This document shows positions 1 through 6,102 of a DNA stretch of 6,102 nucleotides, piece by piece. The notes below the pieces were generated by a model. That model did no database searches, was not told the origin of the DNA, and worked only from the letters and a program-made list of their open reading frames with translations. The position numbers and the translations under genes were made by a program. Origin of the DNA: JAWXUU01 sp044426045 (GTDB lineage Bacteria; Bacillota; Clostridia; Christensenellales; CAMQZB01); the NCBI GenBank assembly GCA_044426045.1, contig JAWXUX010000028.1:1-6102 (forward strand), in the 5' to 3' direction. How positions within the stretch are numbered: position 1 is the first letter of the stretch; every line of letters starts with the position of its first letter.

Positions 1-23
1 AAGGATAACTAGTAATTATTGAT
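1..23. repeat. Left 23-bp inverted repeat (putative recombination site)
   Basis: These 23 bases recur exactly, in opposite orientation, at 6079-6101, and the match stops at base 24 (A here, G in the other copy). The repeat reads as an 8-bp arm AAGGATAA (1-8), a 7-bp centre CTAGTAA (9-15) and an 8-bp arm TTATTGAT (16-23). The second arm is an imperfect reverse complement of the first (5 of 8, including the four bases next to the centre). Stop codons occur in all three rightward frames: TAA at 6-8, TAG at 10-12 and TGA at 20-22. The repeat sits at the window edge, so it could extend further left. It may be an invertase site or a transposon terminal repeat; the sequence alone does not decide. 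Confidence 0.9.
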
Positions 24-3000
24 ATGTCTATAAATTGGAAGAATATTAAAGGGTATGATAGAGATAAGAAGAAATTAGGACATAAATCTGCCAAAAATGG
101 AATATCCACTTATTATAAAGACAATTATTTTGAAGAGCTCGCCATAGAGTATTTAAATCGCAATAATTTAAATCAATGCTGTAATTGGAGACGTACTAGG
201 GATAATAATATTGGCTATGACGGGTGTCTATTTGTATACGACGATAATGATTTATTGAATATCTGGATGGAAGCTAAATATTCTTATCCAATTATCAATG
301 TTCCTAGGAGCAGATTCAATTCTACTATTATTGAAGTGGTGTTTAATTCCAATATTAAATCACTGTATCTTATAACAAACTGTACTATGACAGCGAAGAC
401 TAAATTTGATTTGATCCGATTGATTAAAATGAGAGGGAATGACACAGAAGTTACAATCATTACTAAATCAATGTTGGAATATTGGATTTCAAATAATCAA
501 GATGTTTATATGGATTTTTTTAGCGACTCTACTGAAATATTAGGAAGTAGCGAAGCCGTTTTAATACAAGATATCGAAATTTTTAATATTTTTGATAAAA
601 GGCGTTTTACAGACACACCTATTATAATATTTAATACATCTTTTCAATATTGTGCAATGATAAGCATTTTTGTACCATTTGACTGCGAAGCTGTTATCTC
701 TAGCCGATATTTTAATATTACCACAAAAAAGTTCAAACTTAAGAAAGGTGAGAATAATATTGAAACAACAATTTCAGCTAAAGATATTTTAACATCGGCT
801 ACATTATCTAAAGCAAATATTATTTTTAAATTTAATAATGATTTAAAAAATATAAAATGTTATCTAAATCCAAATACGTCAATACAGACAAATGACAAAG
901 CTCAGCTTACATTAATGCAATCCAAGGCATATGACTGCATTGCTAGCAGTATTATGTGTCAAGATAGTATAGCAAATAAAAATTTTATCATTAAAGGCAA
1001 TAGTGGGCACGGAAAATCATTCTTATTAAAAAAAATTGCAAATGATATTCCTAGTAACGCTTCTCTACTATATGAAACATTTCAAAATGATAAGATATAC
1101 AATGCAAAGAAAATTTTACAATCCATTTTATTTGCAATATTTCCATATGCTATAGATGAAAATGATTTTGCTGATTATAAAAGTATTATACAAAGCAAAT
1201 TCAATAGCGGTGAATTTTTATATAAGTTAGCCAATATAGATGTTATTAATAATCCATTAAAGTTGGTTGAATTTCTTTCTGAATATAACGGTGAATTTCT
1301 TTTTACTCAGTTAGACAGCAACACTCATAAAATAATATTTTGGGATGACTTTCAAAAATTGGATAGTGGTTTAAAATCCTTCGCATATAACTTTATAAAG
1401 AAACTGGTAATCAATAACAATACATTATCACTTATTGTATCAACACAAGATATCAAATCAGAAAATTTGCAATTTATTGGACAAACTCTTGATTGCAACA
1501 TTTGTATTGATGACATAAACTCATTATTAAATACTACAATACCAAAAGAATTCATCACATTCTATTTTCCTGATTTGCTAATTTTATTTGCATTCAAAGA
1601 ATTCTGTAATCTAAATCAACTGCCACTAATGTCTGGAAACGATTTTTTGCTCCACTATGCTAAATTTTTTAAAGACGATGGGCTCTTAGTATTTTTAAGA
1701 TTAAAACTTCTCAACTTAAATACACAGGAGTCACTAATTTTGAATAGAATTTACTATTCATTAAATGGGATTCCTCTAATTTCTACCATGCGAGATAGTA
1801 TTCATTCATTAATTCAATGCAATCTAATCAAAGAGAGTGAAAGTAGATTATTAATCCCATTTCACGATCATTATGCTAGAATATATAAAAATGAATTTGA
1901 ATTTGACCCATCTGGCATCAATCTTATTAATGCACAAAATGATATAGAGAAATTAAAGTTTCAACTATATTCACTAAGCAACGATATGATTGATGGATTC
2001 ATGTGCCATATTAAAAAATATAAAGAGGCACAAGATTTTTTCACAGTATATTATATTCTAGAAGATTTGGAAAAAATTGGATTCCCGCCACAACTTTTGA
2101 CTGAGTTCTATTACTTAAAATTTTATAAGATATACGCCGATGCAAATATAAAAATTAGTGGGCGTAGAGGATATGAACAATTTGCAGAATTGTTGCAACA
2201 ATTACATGGAACTAAATGCAATAAGGACTTATCTGATCTATATTTAATTACATTATTTGAAACTAGCAATGGGGCATACGATAATATGGATTATTTTGCA
2301 TGTAGCAATTATGAAAATCAATTCTTTATGTATTTAAATAAAATGGAATGCTTGGGATTTAATGTTAATACTAATAAAATATTATCTTTAAAAAGATTAA
2401 TAAGACAAATGACACAACTAGCATCTTTTGAATGCGGGAAGAGTGCTGATTTACAAGTGAATGCAGATAAGTGCGAATACAGAATCTTAAGATCGCAACT
2501 ATCTACTTCGCAGGAGAGGAATAGATTCATAGCGTATGCTAAATCTACTGTCAATGATATACAACTACATGCAAATAAAAAAGAGTATTTAAAAGCAGAT
2601 TTTGATTGGTATTATATTCAGTGTTCAATTGATGCTCCGAAGAATTGGTATCAAGAAATAACCGCAAAAAGAGATAGGTTAAAATCAATAAATACATATT
2701 ATTATACAAGTGCTACATATGGAATAATAAGCTTACTTCTTTCAAAAGGAGTAATTGATGAGGCTAGATTTCAATATCATTTTTTATCAGCAGAATTGTC
2801 AACAGAAAATCCGCGTAGAAAAGGTTATAGATATCAAATAGATAGTGCCTTTGCCATATTAGATGGAGATAAGGAAAAAGCTATTAAATTGTTAAATAAC
2901 CAATTAAATCTGTTCAAAAATAGCGGGGTATACTTAAACATTATAAAAGAAAATGTCACATATATAAAAGATCTAACTGGAAAAGTCAATTTCCAATTTG

Positions 3001-3059
3001 CACAGATGCAAGAAGAAAAAGAAGATGTTTTTCTTCTTGACCTGAAAATATTTTATTAA
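24..3059 (+). CDS. Nuclease-like / P-loop NTPase fusion with helical C-terminus (STAND-type defence-like protein)
   Basis: This 1011-residue protein has no signal peptide or clear membrane helix, so it is probably cytoplasmic. Residues about 30-160 look like a PD-(D/E)xK nuclease of the Mrr/restriction-endonuclease type: a helix with E38/E39, then GYDG with D66, then a strand WMEAKYS giving E83-x-K85, followed by the strand SLYLITN and VTIITKSMLEYWI. Residues about 171-290 are beta-rich. A P-loop NTPase follows, with Walker A GNSGHGKS (325-332), Walker B IIFWDD (437-442) and a sensor-like strand LSLIVSTQD (468-476). Residues about 510-1011 are mostly helical, with no motif I can name. This order matches nuclease-bearing STAND/Avs-like defence NTPases, where the C-terminus senses a phage product and the nuclease cuts DNA. 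It is shorter than typical Avs proteins, so the family is inferred. ATG 24 is the first in-frame ATG, an in-frame TAA lies at 6-8, and the next Met is residue 82, inside the nuclease core. No SD sits at normal spacing. The closest, AAGGA (1-5), is 18 nt away. Confidence 0.85.
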   Translation: MSINWKNIKGYDRDKKKLGHKSAKNGISTYYKDNYFEELAIEYLNRNNLNQCCNWRRTRDNNIGYDGCLFVYDDNDLLNIWMEAKYSYPIINVPRSRFNSTIIEVVFNSNIKSLYLITNCTMTAKTKFDLIRLIKMRGNDTEVTIITKSMLEYWISNNQDVYMDFFSDSTEILGSSEAVLIQDIEIFNIFDKRRFTDTPIIIFNTSFQYCAMISIFVPFDCEAVISSRYFNITTKKFKLKKGENNIETTISAKDILTSATLSKANIIFKFNNDLKNIKCYLNPNTSIQTNDKAQLTLMQSKAYDCIASSIMCQDSIANKNFIIKGNSGHGKSFLLKKIANDIPSNASLLYETFQNDKIYNAKKILQSILFAIFPYAIDENDFADYKSIIQSKFNSGEFLYKLANIDVINNPLKLVEFLSEYNGEFLFTQLDSNTHKIIFWDDFQKLDSGLKSFAYNFIKKLVINNNTLSLIVSTQDIKSENLQFIGQTLDCNICIDDINSLLNTTIPKEFITFYFPDLLILFAFKEFCNLNQLPLMSGNDFLLHYAKFFKDDGLLVFLRLKLLNLNTQESLILNRIYYSLNGIPLISTMRDSIHSLIQCNLIKESESRLLIPFHDHYARIYKNEFEFDPSGINLINAQNDIEKLKFQLYSLSNDMIDGFMCHIKKYKEAQDFFTVYYILEDLEKIGFPPQLLTEFYYLKFYKIYADANIKISGRRGYEQFAELLQQLHGTKCNKDLSDLYLITLFETSNGAYDNMDYFACSNYENQFFMYLNKMECLGFNVNTNKILSLKRLIRQMTQLASFECGKSADLQVNADKCEYRILRSQLSTSQERNRFIAYAKSTVNDIQLHANKKEYLKADFDWYYIQCSIDAPKNWYQEITAKRDRLKSINTYYYTSATYGIISLLLSKGVIDEARFQYHFLSAELSTENPRRKGYRYQIDSAFAILDGDKEKAIKLLNNQLNLFKNSGVYLNIIKENVTYIKDLTGKVNFQFAQMQEEKEDVFLLDLKIFY
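3009..3039. terminator. 12-bp perfect hairpin at the convergent gene ends
   Basis: CAAGAAGAAAAA (3009-3020) and TTTTTCTTCTTG (3028-3039) are perfect reverse complements around a 7-nt loop. The hairpin lies in the last codons of the rightward gene and just past the stop of the leftward operon, where a shared terminator would be expected. The stem is AT-rich and no clean T-run follows it directly on either strand, so it would be a weak or non-canonical terminator. It may instead be a by-product of the purine-rich codons for the Glu/Lys-rich tail. Confidence 0.3.
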
Positions 3060-4021
3060 TTAATGATTGTATTCTCAATATGAGGTTGAATATGCCGTCT
3101 TATTTGTTCTGAATACAAGAATTCGATATATTCATCGCTATCAACAACGGCATTGAAAGAAGAAATTGCTAATTTTAGAAATTTCTTCTTTTTATCTTCA
3201 TCTCTTTCGTATTCAAACAATTGTCTAATAATCAAATTAAAGAAGTGTTCAATAAAATTATAGTAGCATGATTTGTATTTGTCGTATATGCAGTTTGTCT
3301 TAAGGTAGTCCAAGATGTGTGTAAAAATTATCTTAAAGTCCAAAATATGCTTTTCTGAAAAAGATTGAGTTATCGACCCTACTCTTTTATAATGATGATA
3401 ATAAACATCTGGCACGCAAACAGCACAACTAGCATTAAGAGCAACTTGAGTAGAAAACAACAAATCTTCATAGAATAACTCTTCAAGAAAGCTAATATTA
3501 CAGCATTCTAAGAATTTTCGCCTATAAACTTTATTAACGCTTGATGGTGGTATGCTTATTCCGATAGAATATTCTTTGGTCATAATTTTAAAGAACATTT
3601 CTGATTCAAGTTTTATAACTTTATCAAACTTACTTTTTATTGGATTTTCTGAAACTTTATGTGCAAAATTCCTCATTATACCACCAATGCCTACATCGGC
3701 ATCAAATATTTCCATTTCCGAAACTATTTTATCATAGAAGTTATAATCTACCCAATCATCGCTATCGCAGAATGCGATATATTCTCCTGTTGCATACTGC
3801 CTCCATAAATTTCTAGCTCCTCCAGGACCAAGATTTGTTGATAATCTAAAATACTTGATATGTGGATTATCCACAAATAGTGCTTGTGCATTAATATCGG
3901 AATTATTATCAATGATTATAACTTCATATTCGTGAGTTGAAGTAAGTTTGATTGAATCAACGCAACGTTGTAAGTATTCATATGTATTATGGTATGGTAC
4001 AATTATGCTAATTTTACTCAT
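3056..4021 (-). CDS. Family 2 glycosyltransferase (GT-A fold)
   Basis: This 321-residue protein is a typical family-2 glycosyltransferase, transferring a sugar from a nucleotide-sugar donor to a growing glycan at the cytoplasmic face. The N-terminal GT-A strand is SIIVPYHNT (5-13), followed by VIIIDNNS (34-41), GPGGARN (65-71) and the metal-binding DxD in FCDSDDW (D86-S-D88). Further down come SVNKVYRRKFL (161-171), the acidic acceptor-side FYEDLLFS (E185-D186) and VYYHHYKRVGSIT (206-218), all usual in capsule, EPS and O-antigen transferases. No membrane segment is evident; the C-terminal 90 residues are helical and basic. The start is set by a strong SD (AGGGAGG, 4031-4037) nine bases upstream. 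It overlaps the upstream glycosyltransferase by 8 nt, so the two are probably translationally coupled. It is the last gene of the leftward operon, and its stop overlaps the rightward gene's stop by 4 nt. Sugar and acceptor cannot be read from the sequence. Confidence 0.93.
   Translation of the reverse strand: MSKISIIVPYHNTYEYLQRCVDSIKLTSTHEYEVIIIDNNSDINAQALFVDNPHIKYFRLSTNLGPGGARNLWRQYATGEYIAFCDSDDWVDYNFYDKIVSEMEIFDADVGIGGIMRNFAHKVSENPIKSKFDKVIKLESEMFFKIMTKEYSIGISIPPSSVNKVYRRKFLECCNISFLEELFYEDLLFSTQVALNASCAVCVPDVYYHHYKRVGSITQSFSEKHILDFKIIFTHILDYLKTNCIYDKYKSCYYNFIEHFFNLIIRQLFEYERDEDKKKKFLKLAISSFNAVVDSDEYIEFLYSEQIRRHIQPHIENTIIN
3156..3193 (+). terminator. Possible rightward terminator inside the convergent gene
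   Basis: AAAGAAGAAATT (3156-3167) and AATTTCTTCTTT (3180-3191) form a perfect 12-bp stem with a 12-nt loop. On the + strand the second arm runs into a five-T tract (3189-3193). This could stop transcripts reading out of the large rightward gene about 130 nt past its stop codon, before they run far antisense to the glycosyltransferase. It lies wholly within coding sequence of low complexity, so chance is a real alternative. Confidence 0.25.
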
Positions 4022-5318
4022 AGAAACAGTCCTCCCTAAATGTTATCTTTGGTTTTGGTGCAATACTTTTTGCTATTAAAAAATCTCCTTTATCTTCAAT
4101 ACATATATCGAGAATAGATGATGATGAAGTGTAAAAAATATTTTGTTGAATTTTAAACTTTGATTCCAATATAGCGTCCCGATTTATTAAGAAAAAATTT
4201 TTAATTTTAAGTATGATAACTTTTTTCGATATTCTACTAAGCTCTTGTAGTATACAGTTTGCTAGTATTACAGGATAGTTAAATATATTTTGAGAAATGT
4301 ATACTTCCTCAATTTTATCATTTGTTATTGGAATAGATAGTCCAAGTGTTGGAATTTTAAATACTTGATTATCTTTATAATAAGTCAGATTACCGTAGTT
4401 GTTATTGCCAGACATCGTTTCAAAAATTGCATAATTTTCACCTTTAATTTTAGGAAATTTAAATTCAATATTTTCAAATTGTTGCTTGACTACATCTATT
4501 GCACACATCACTTCATCTAAATTAACAAGTTTTTGCAATATTTCCCATTCAATAATTCCTTGATGTTTTTTTATTGCTAGAAATAAATTATGATAATTTT
4601 GCTCCATATTATTGTATCTATTACGATAATGAGCAATATGCCAAACGAATAGATGGTCTAGATATGCGACTTTTCCAATTTTTGATATAGAATATGCAAA
4701 ATCCACATCTTCCACTCCCCATCCTTTAAATGAGGTATCGAAGCCATTAACTTTTAAATAATCTGCCTTTTTCACACAAATGCACGCACTATAAATTAAT
4801 CGCCACGCATATTTTGAATTCATAGTGCAATATGAACGATTGCACCTATAATCTTTTAATGCAGCTTTGTGTTCAATTTCCAAAAGTCTTGCATTCTTGA
4901 CATAGTCGATAATTTTTATTCCATGATAAAGCAATAATTGCTCCTCGCTATAATCCATTGCCTTTACGTGGCATCCTGCCAATGAAAGATTTTTCTTTGT
5001 TGTTTCAGTCAAAAATCTCTCAATGAAATTATTTGGAATAAAAACATCTCCGTCAATAAATATTAAATACTCATTTTTTGCAGCAAATCCCCCTATGTTT
5101 CGTGTGTGTGATCTATTGTGTGGCAATGTTTTATTAAACAACAATCTAATATTAAATTGATCACAAAAAGATGCTAGTTTGGACTGAAAATTTGTTTGAG
5201 AATTATCATCTACAACGATTATTTCATCGCATTGCTTTAATTGTGCCAGTGTGGATTTTAATGACTCAAAAATATGAATTGAGTTATGAGATGTATATAT
5301 AATAGAAACAGATTGCAT
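4014..5318 (-). CDS. GT-A glycosyltransferase with GWGxED motif and unassigned C-terminal extension
   Basis: This 434-residue protein has an N-terminal family-2 domain: SIIYTSHNS (5-13), EIIVVDDNS (32-40), HTRNIG (71-76) and the metal-binding FIDGDVF (D89-G-D91). GFDTSFKGWGVEDVDF (192-207) is the galactosyltransferase-type C-terminal motif (Glyco_transf_7C-like) with catalytic-looking E203 and D204. H227 in VWHIAH probably completes metal binding. It should transfer a hexose or HexNAc to a surface glycan; the sugar is not known. Residues about 285-434 are not part of the GT-A core. The stretch around 322-372 faintly recalls the strand-helix pattern of a SAM-methyltransferase half without its glycine-rich loop, and I would not call it that. 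The start has AAGGA nine bases upstream (5328-5332). The gene lies 40 bp after the membrane protein gene and overlaps the next glycosyltransferase by 8 nt (shared ATGAGTAA), so all three are likely one transcript. Confidence 0.9.
   Translation of the reverse strand: MQSVSIIYTSHNSIHIFESLKSTLAQLKQCDEIIVVDDNSQTNFQSKLASFCDQFNIRLLFNKTLPHNRSHTRNIGGFAAKNEYLIFIDGDVFIPNNFIERFLTETTKKNLSLAGCHVKAMDYSEEQLLLYHGIKIIDYVKNARLLEIEHKAALKDYRCNRSYCTMNSKYAWRLIYSACICVKKADYLKVNGFDTSFKGWGVEDVDFAYSISKIGKVAYLDHLFVWHIAHYRNRYNNMEQNYHNLFLAIKKHQGIIEWEILQKLVNLDEVMCAIDVVKQQFENIEFKFPKIKGENYAIFETMSGNNNYGNLTYYKDNQVFKIPTLGLSIPITNDKIEEVYISQNIFNYPVILANCILQELSRISKKVIILKIKNFFLINRDAILESKFKIQQNIFYTSSSSILDICIEDKGDFLIAKSIAPKPKITFREDCFYE
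4031..4037 (-). promoter_or_regulatory. Strong Shine-Dalgarno AGGGAGG
   Basis: The site lies nine bases before ATG 4021 and within the end of the upstream glycosyltransferase gene. It fixes the start of the 321-residue protein, supports coupled translation and indicates an SD-using host. Confidence 0.8.
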
Positions 5319-5327
5319 ATTATTTAA

Positions 5328-5332
5328 TCCTT
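5328..5332 (-). promoter_or_regulatory. Shine-Dalgarno AAGGA for the 434-residue glycosyltransferase
   Basis: It lies nine bases before ATG 5318 in the 40-bp gap after the membrane protein gene. No terminator hairpin or separate promoter is evident in that gap, which favours co-transcription. Confidence 0.65.
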
Positions 5333-5358
5333 ATTGTTATTTTATAAAAATATATTAA

Positions 5359-6054
5359 CTATTTTGACGTGTCCGTGATTGCAAAATTTGCTTGATATTT
5401 TTCCCATTTGGAAATGGCCTCGTTTTTTAATGTAAATATACTTTTTAATTTACAAAAATGTATCACCGATATAATAACAATGAAAACAGATGCTATTATA
5501 ATTATCCATTCAGCCAGCCTAATATGTTGTAACATATATACAATAAGCTCTATAGCTGTTAAATTATTTTCTACTAAAGCATAGCTTAAACAATATTGAT
5601 ATAAGAATGCACATTCACTAACAATCAGCAGAAAAATAGTATTTGAATCGGGATTATATAATGTAGCATCTTTTTGTTTTTCAGGGAAAAGTTTCTTGCA
5701 AAGTTTCTTACAAAATTTACGTGCAAAATTATCAGAGTTTCTCTTTTTAAAAAGGGTTTGTTGTTCATTGAGCCTTGTTTCCCAATTAATAAAATTTAAA
5801 TTGCGCTCCAAGTACACGACAAGATATCCCGAAATGTTTGCCATTACTTCATTCCATTTGGACATCTTATTTCCAGTGATAAATATCAGTGGTAAATTTA
5901 TCAATATAATAATGCTCTTGCCAGTAGTTAATCCTAATGCTAATATAGTTATTGCTGATGTAATCATAAATCGCACATATCTATCATATTTATCAATGGT
6001 CGACATGATTTCACTTCTCAATAGCTCATATTCAAATTGTAAATATCTGTTCAT
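5359..6054 (-). CDS. Four-helix membrane protein of unknown function
   Basis: This 231-residue protein has four hydrophobic segments: about 27-44, 47-61, 138-160 and 182-201. The first two form a tight hairpin after an amphipathic N-terminal helix (YELLRSEIMSTIDKYDRYVR), and SGYLVVYLE (75-83) follows the second. This N-terminal half resembles a recurring family of small uncharacterised bacterial membrane proteins and loosely the SLATT-type two-helix effectors of defence loci; neither assignment is certain. The loop between helices 2 and 3 is strongly basic (KK, RK, KK, KK at 103-121) and so probably cytoplasmic, giving both termini a cytoplasmic placement. It is the first gene of the leftward operon, with two glycosyltransferases behind it, so it may anchor or assist surface-glycan assembly or act as a membrane effector. 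The start is supported by GAGG (6061-6064) six bases upstream. Confidence 0.85.
   Translation of the reverse strand: MNRYLQFEYELLRSEIMSTIDKYDRYVRFMITSAITILALGLTTGKSIIILINLPLIFITGNKMSKWNEVMANISGYLVVYLERNLNFINWETRLNEQQTLFKKRNSDNFARKFCKKLCKKLFPEKQKDATLYNPDSNTIFLLIVSECAFLYQYCLSYALVENNLTAIELIVYMLQHIRLAEWIIIIASVFIVIISVIHFCKLKSIFTLKNEAISKWEKYQANFAITDTSK
5689..5712. repeat. Two-copy 12-bp tandem repeat
   Basis: AAGTTTCTTGCA (5689-5700) is followed directly by AAGTTTCTTACA (5701-5712), with 11 of 12 bases matching. On the coding strand it gives the repeated C-K-K-L units in the basic cytoplasmic loop of the membrane protein (residues about 115-122). Gain or loss of a unit would keep the reading frame. 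Confidence 0.7.
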
Positions 6055-6080
6055 TTTCTCCCTCTACGATATATTTGCAT
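6051..6080 (-). other. Possible nine-codon leader ORF overlapping the membrane protein start
   Basis: An ATG whose first two bases are the last two of the right repeat opens a frame reading MQIYRRGRK. It ends in a TGA that overlaps the membrane protein ATG as ATGA. The frame spans the SD of the membrane protein. It has no evident SD of its own at normal spacing; the repeat's AAGGA lies 16 nt before its ATG. It could be a coupling leader or simple coincidence. Confidence 0.25.
6058..6065 (-). promoter_or_regulatory. Shine-Dalgarno AGAGGGAG for the membrane protein operon
   Basis: The GAGG core (6061-6064) lies six bases before ATG 6054, an ideal spacing. It lies inside the right repeat, so it would travel with the operon on inversion. 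No convincing -35/-10 pair is visible between it and the window edge, which suggests that the promoter lies outside. Confidence 0.75.
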
Positions 6081-6101
6081 CAATAATTACTAGTTATCCT
6101 T
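6079..6101. repeat. Right 23-bp inverted repeat (putative recombination site)
   Basis: This is the exact reverse complement of bases 1-23. On the minus strand it leads into the membrane protein operon with 24 bp between the repeat and the ATG. The match ends where the unique sequences begin on the inner side. One further base (6102) is visible on the outer side with no partner in the window, so the outer limit of the repeat is unknown. Confidence 0.9.
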
Positions 6102-6102
6102 T

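Noticed and set aside
13..19. AT-rich stretch TAATTAT in the repeat as a -10 promoter element
   Set aside because: It matches the -10 consensus poorly, and no -35 can be seen because the flank is absent; AT-rich DNA yields such matches freely.
15..23. ATT codons upstream of ATG 24 as rare in-frame starts with a better-spaced AAGGA
   Set aside because: The spacing to ATT 15 is tempting, but ATT starts are very rare and nothing in the protein requires the extra residues.
1267..1302. GAATTTCTTT occurring twice close together
   Set aside because: It reflects repeated Glu-Phe-Leu codons in AT-rich coding sequence, and no wider repeat surrounds it.
1352..1558. 68-codon open frame on the minus strand
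   Set aside because: It lies wholly inside the NTPase domain of the large gene, has no recognisable motif, and looks like an antisense shadow.
2318..2554. 78-codon open frame on the minus strand
   Set aside because: It is antisense to the helical C-terminal part of the large gene; the peptide is low in recognisable features and there is no operon context.
3552..3737. 61-codon open frame on the plus strand
   Set aside because: It is antisense to the conserved 321-residue glycosyltransferase, and no separate gene is supported.
4014..4463. SAM-dependent methyltransferase domain at the C-terminus of the 434-residue protein
   Set aside because: The glycine-rich SAM-binding loop is not visible; only a vague strand-helix resemblance remains.

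Overview
The window is AT-rich (roughly 30% G+C by eye). Three of its four main genes have clear Shine-Dalgarno sequences (GAGG, AAGGA, AGGGAGG), which argues against Bacteroidota and suits a low-GC Bacillota host or another SD-using low-GC lineage. The species cannot be named from the sequence. There is no tRNA, rRNA, CRISPR array, transposase or recombinase gene.

The most striking structural fact is that the window is bounded by a perfect 23-bp inverted repeat, at 1-23 and 6079-6101. Everything between lies in two head-in arms. The left arm (24-3059, +) is one large gene starting at the base after the left repeat. It encodes a protein with an N-terminal PD-(D/E)xK nuclease-like domain, a beta-rich linker, a P-loop NTPase (Walker A and B visible) and a long helical C-terminus, an architecture like STAND/Avs-type antiphage NTPases. 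The right arm (6054-3056, -) is a three-gene operon starting 24 bp inside the right repeat: a four-helix membrane protein of unknown function, a GT-A glycosyltransferase with a GWGxED motif and an unassigned C-terminal extension, and a second family-2 glycosyltransferase that overlaps it by 8 nt. The two arms meet tail to tail with stop codons overlapping by 4 nt and almost no intergenic DNA.

My main hypothesis is an invertible whole-gene cassette. The repeats would be recombination sites, and a promoter outside the window would drive either the nuclease-NTPase gene or the membrane/glycosyltransferase operon, depending on orientation. Each repeat splits as an imperfect 8-7-8 arm-spacer-arm layout, as expected for a tyrosine-recombinase core site, and has stop codons in all three inward frames, so the switch would not fuse reading frames. 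If right, the cell would alternate between an intracellular nuclease-type defence and a surface-glycan function. The flanks, the promoter and the recombinase are not visible, so inversion is inferred and not shown. A cargo-only element with terminal inverted repeats is the main alternative.
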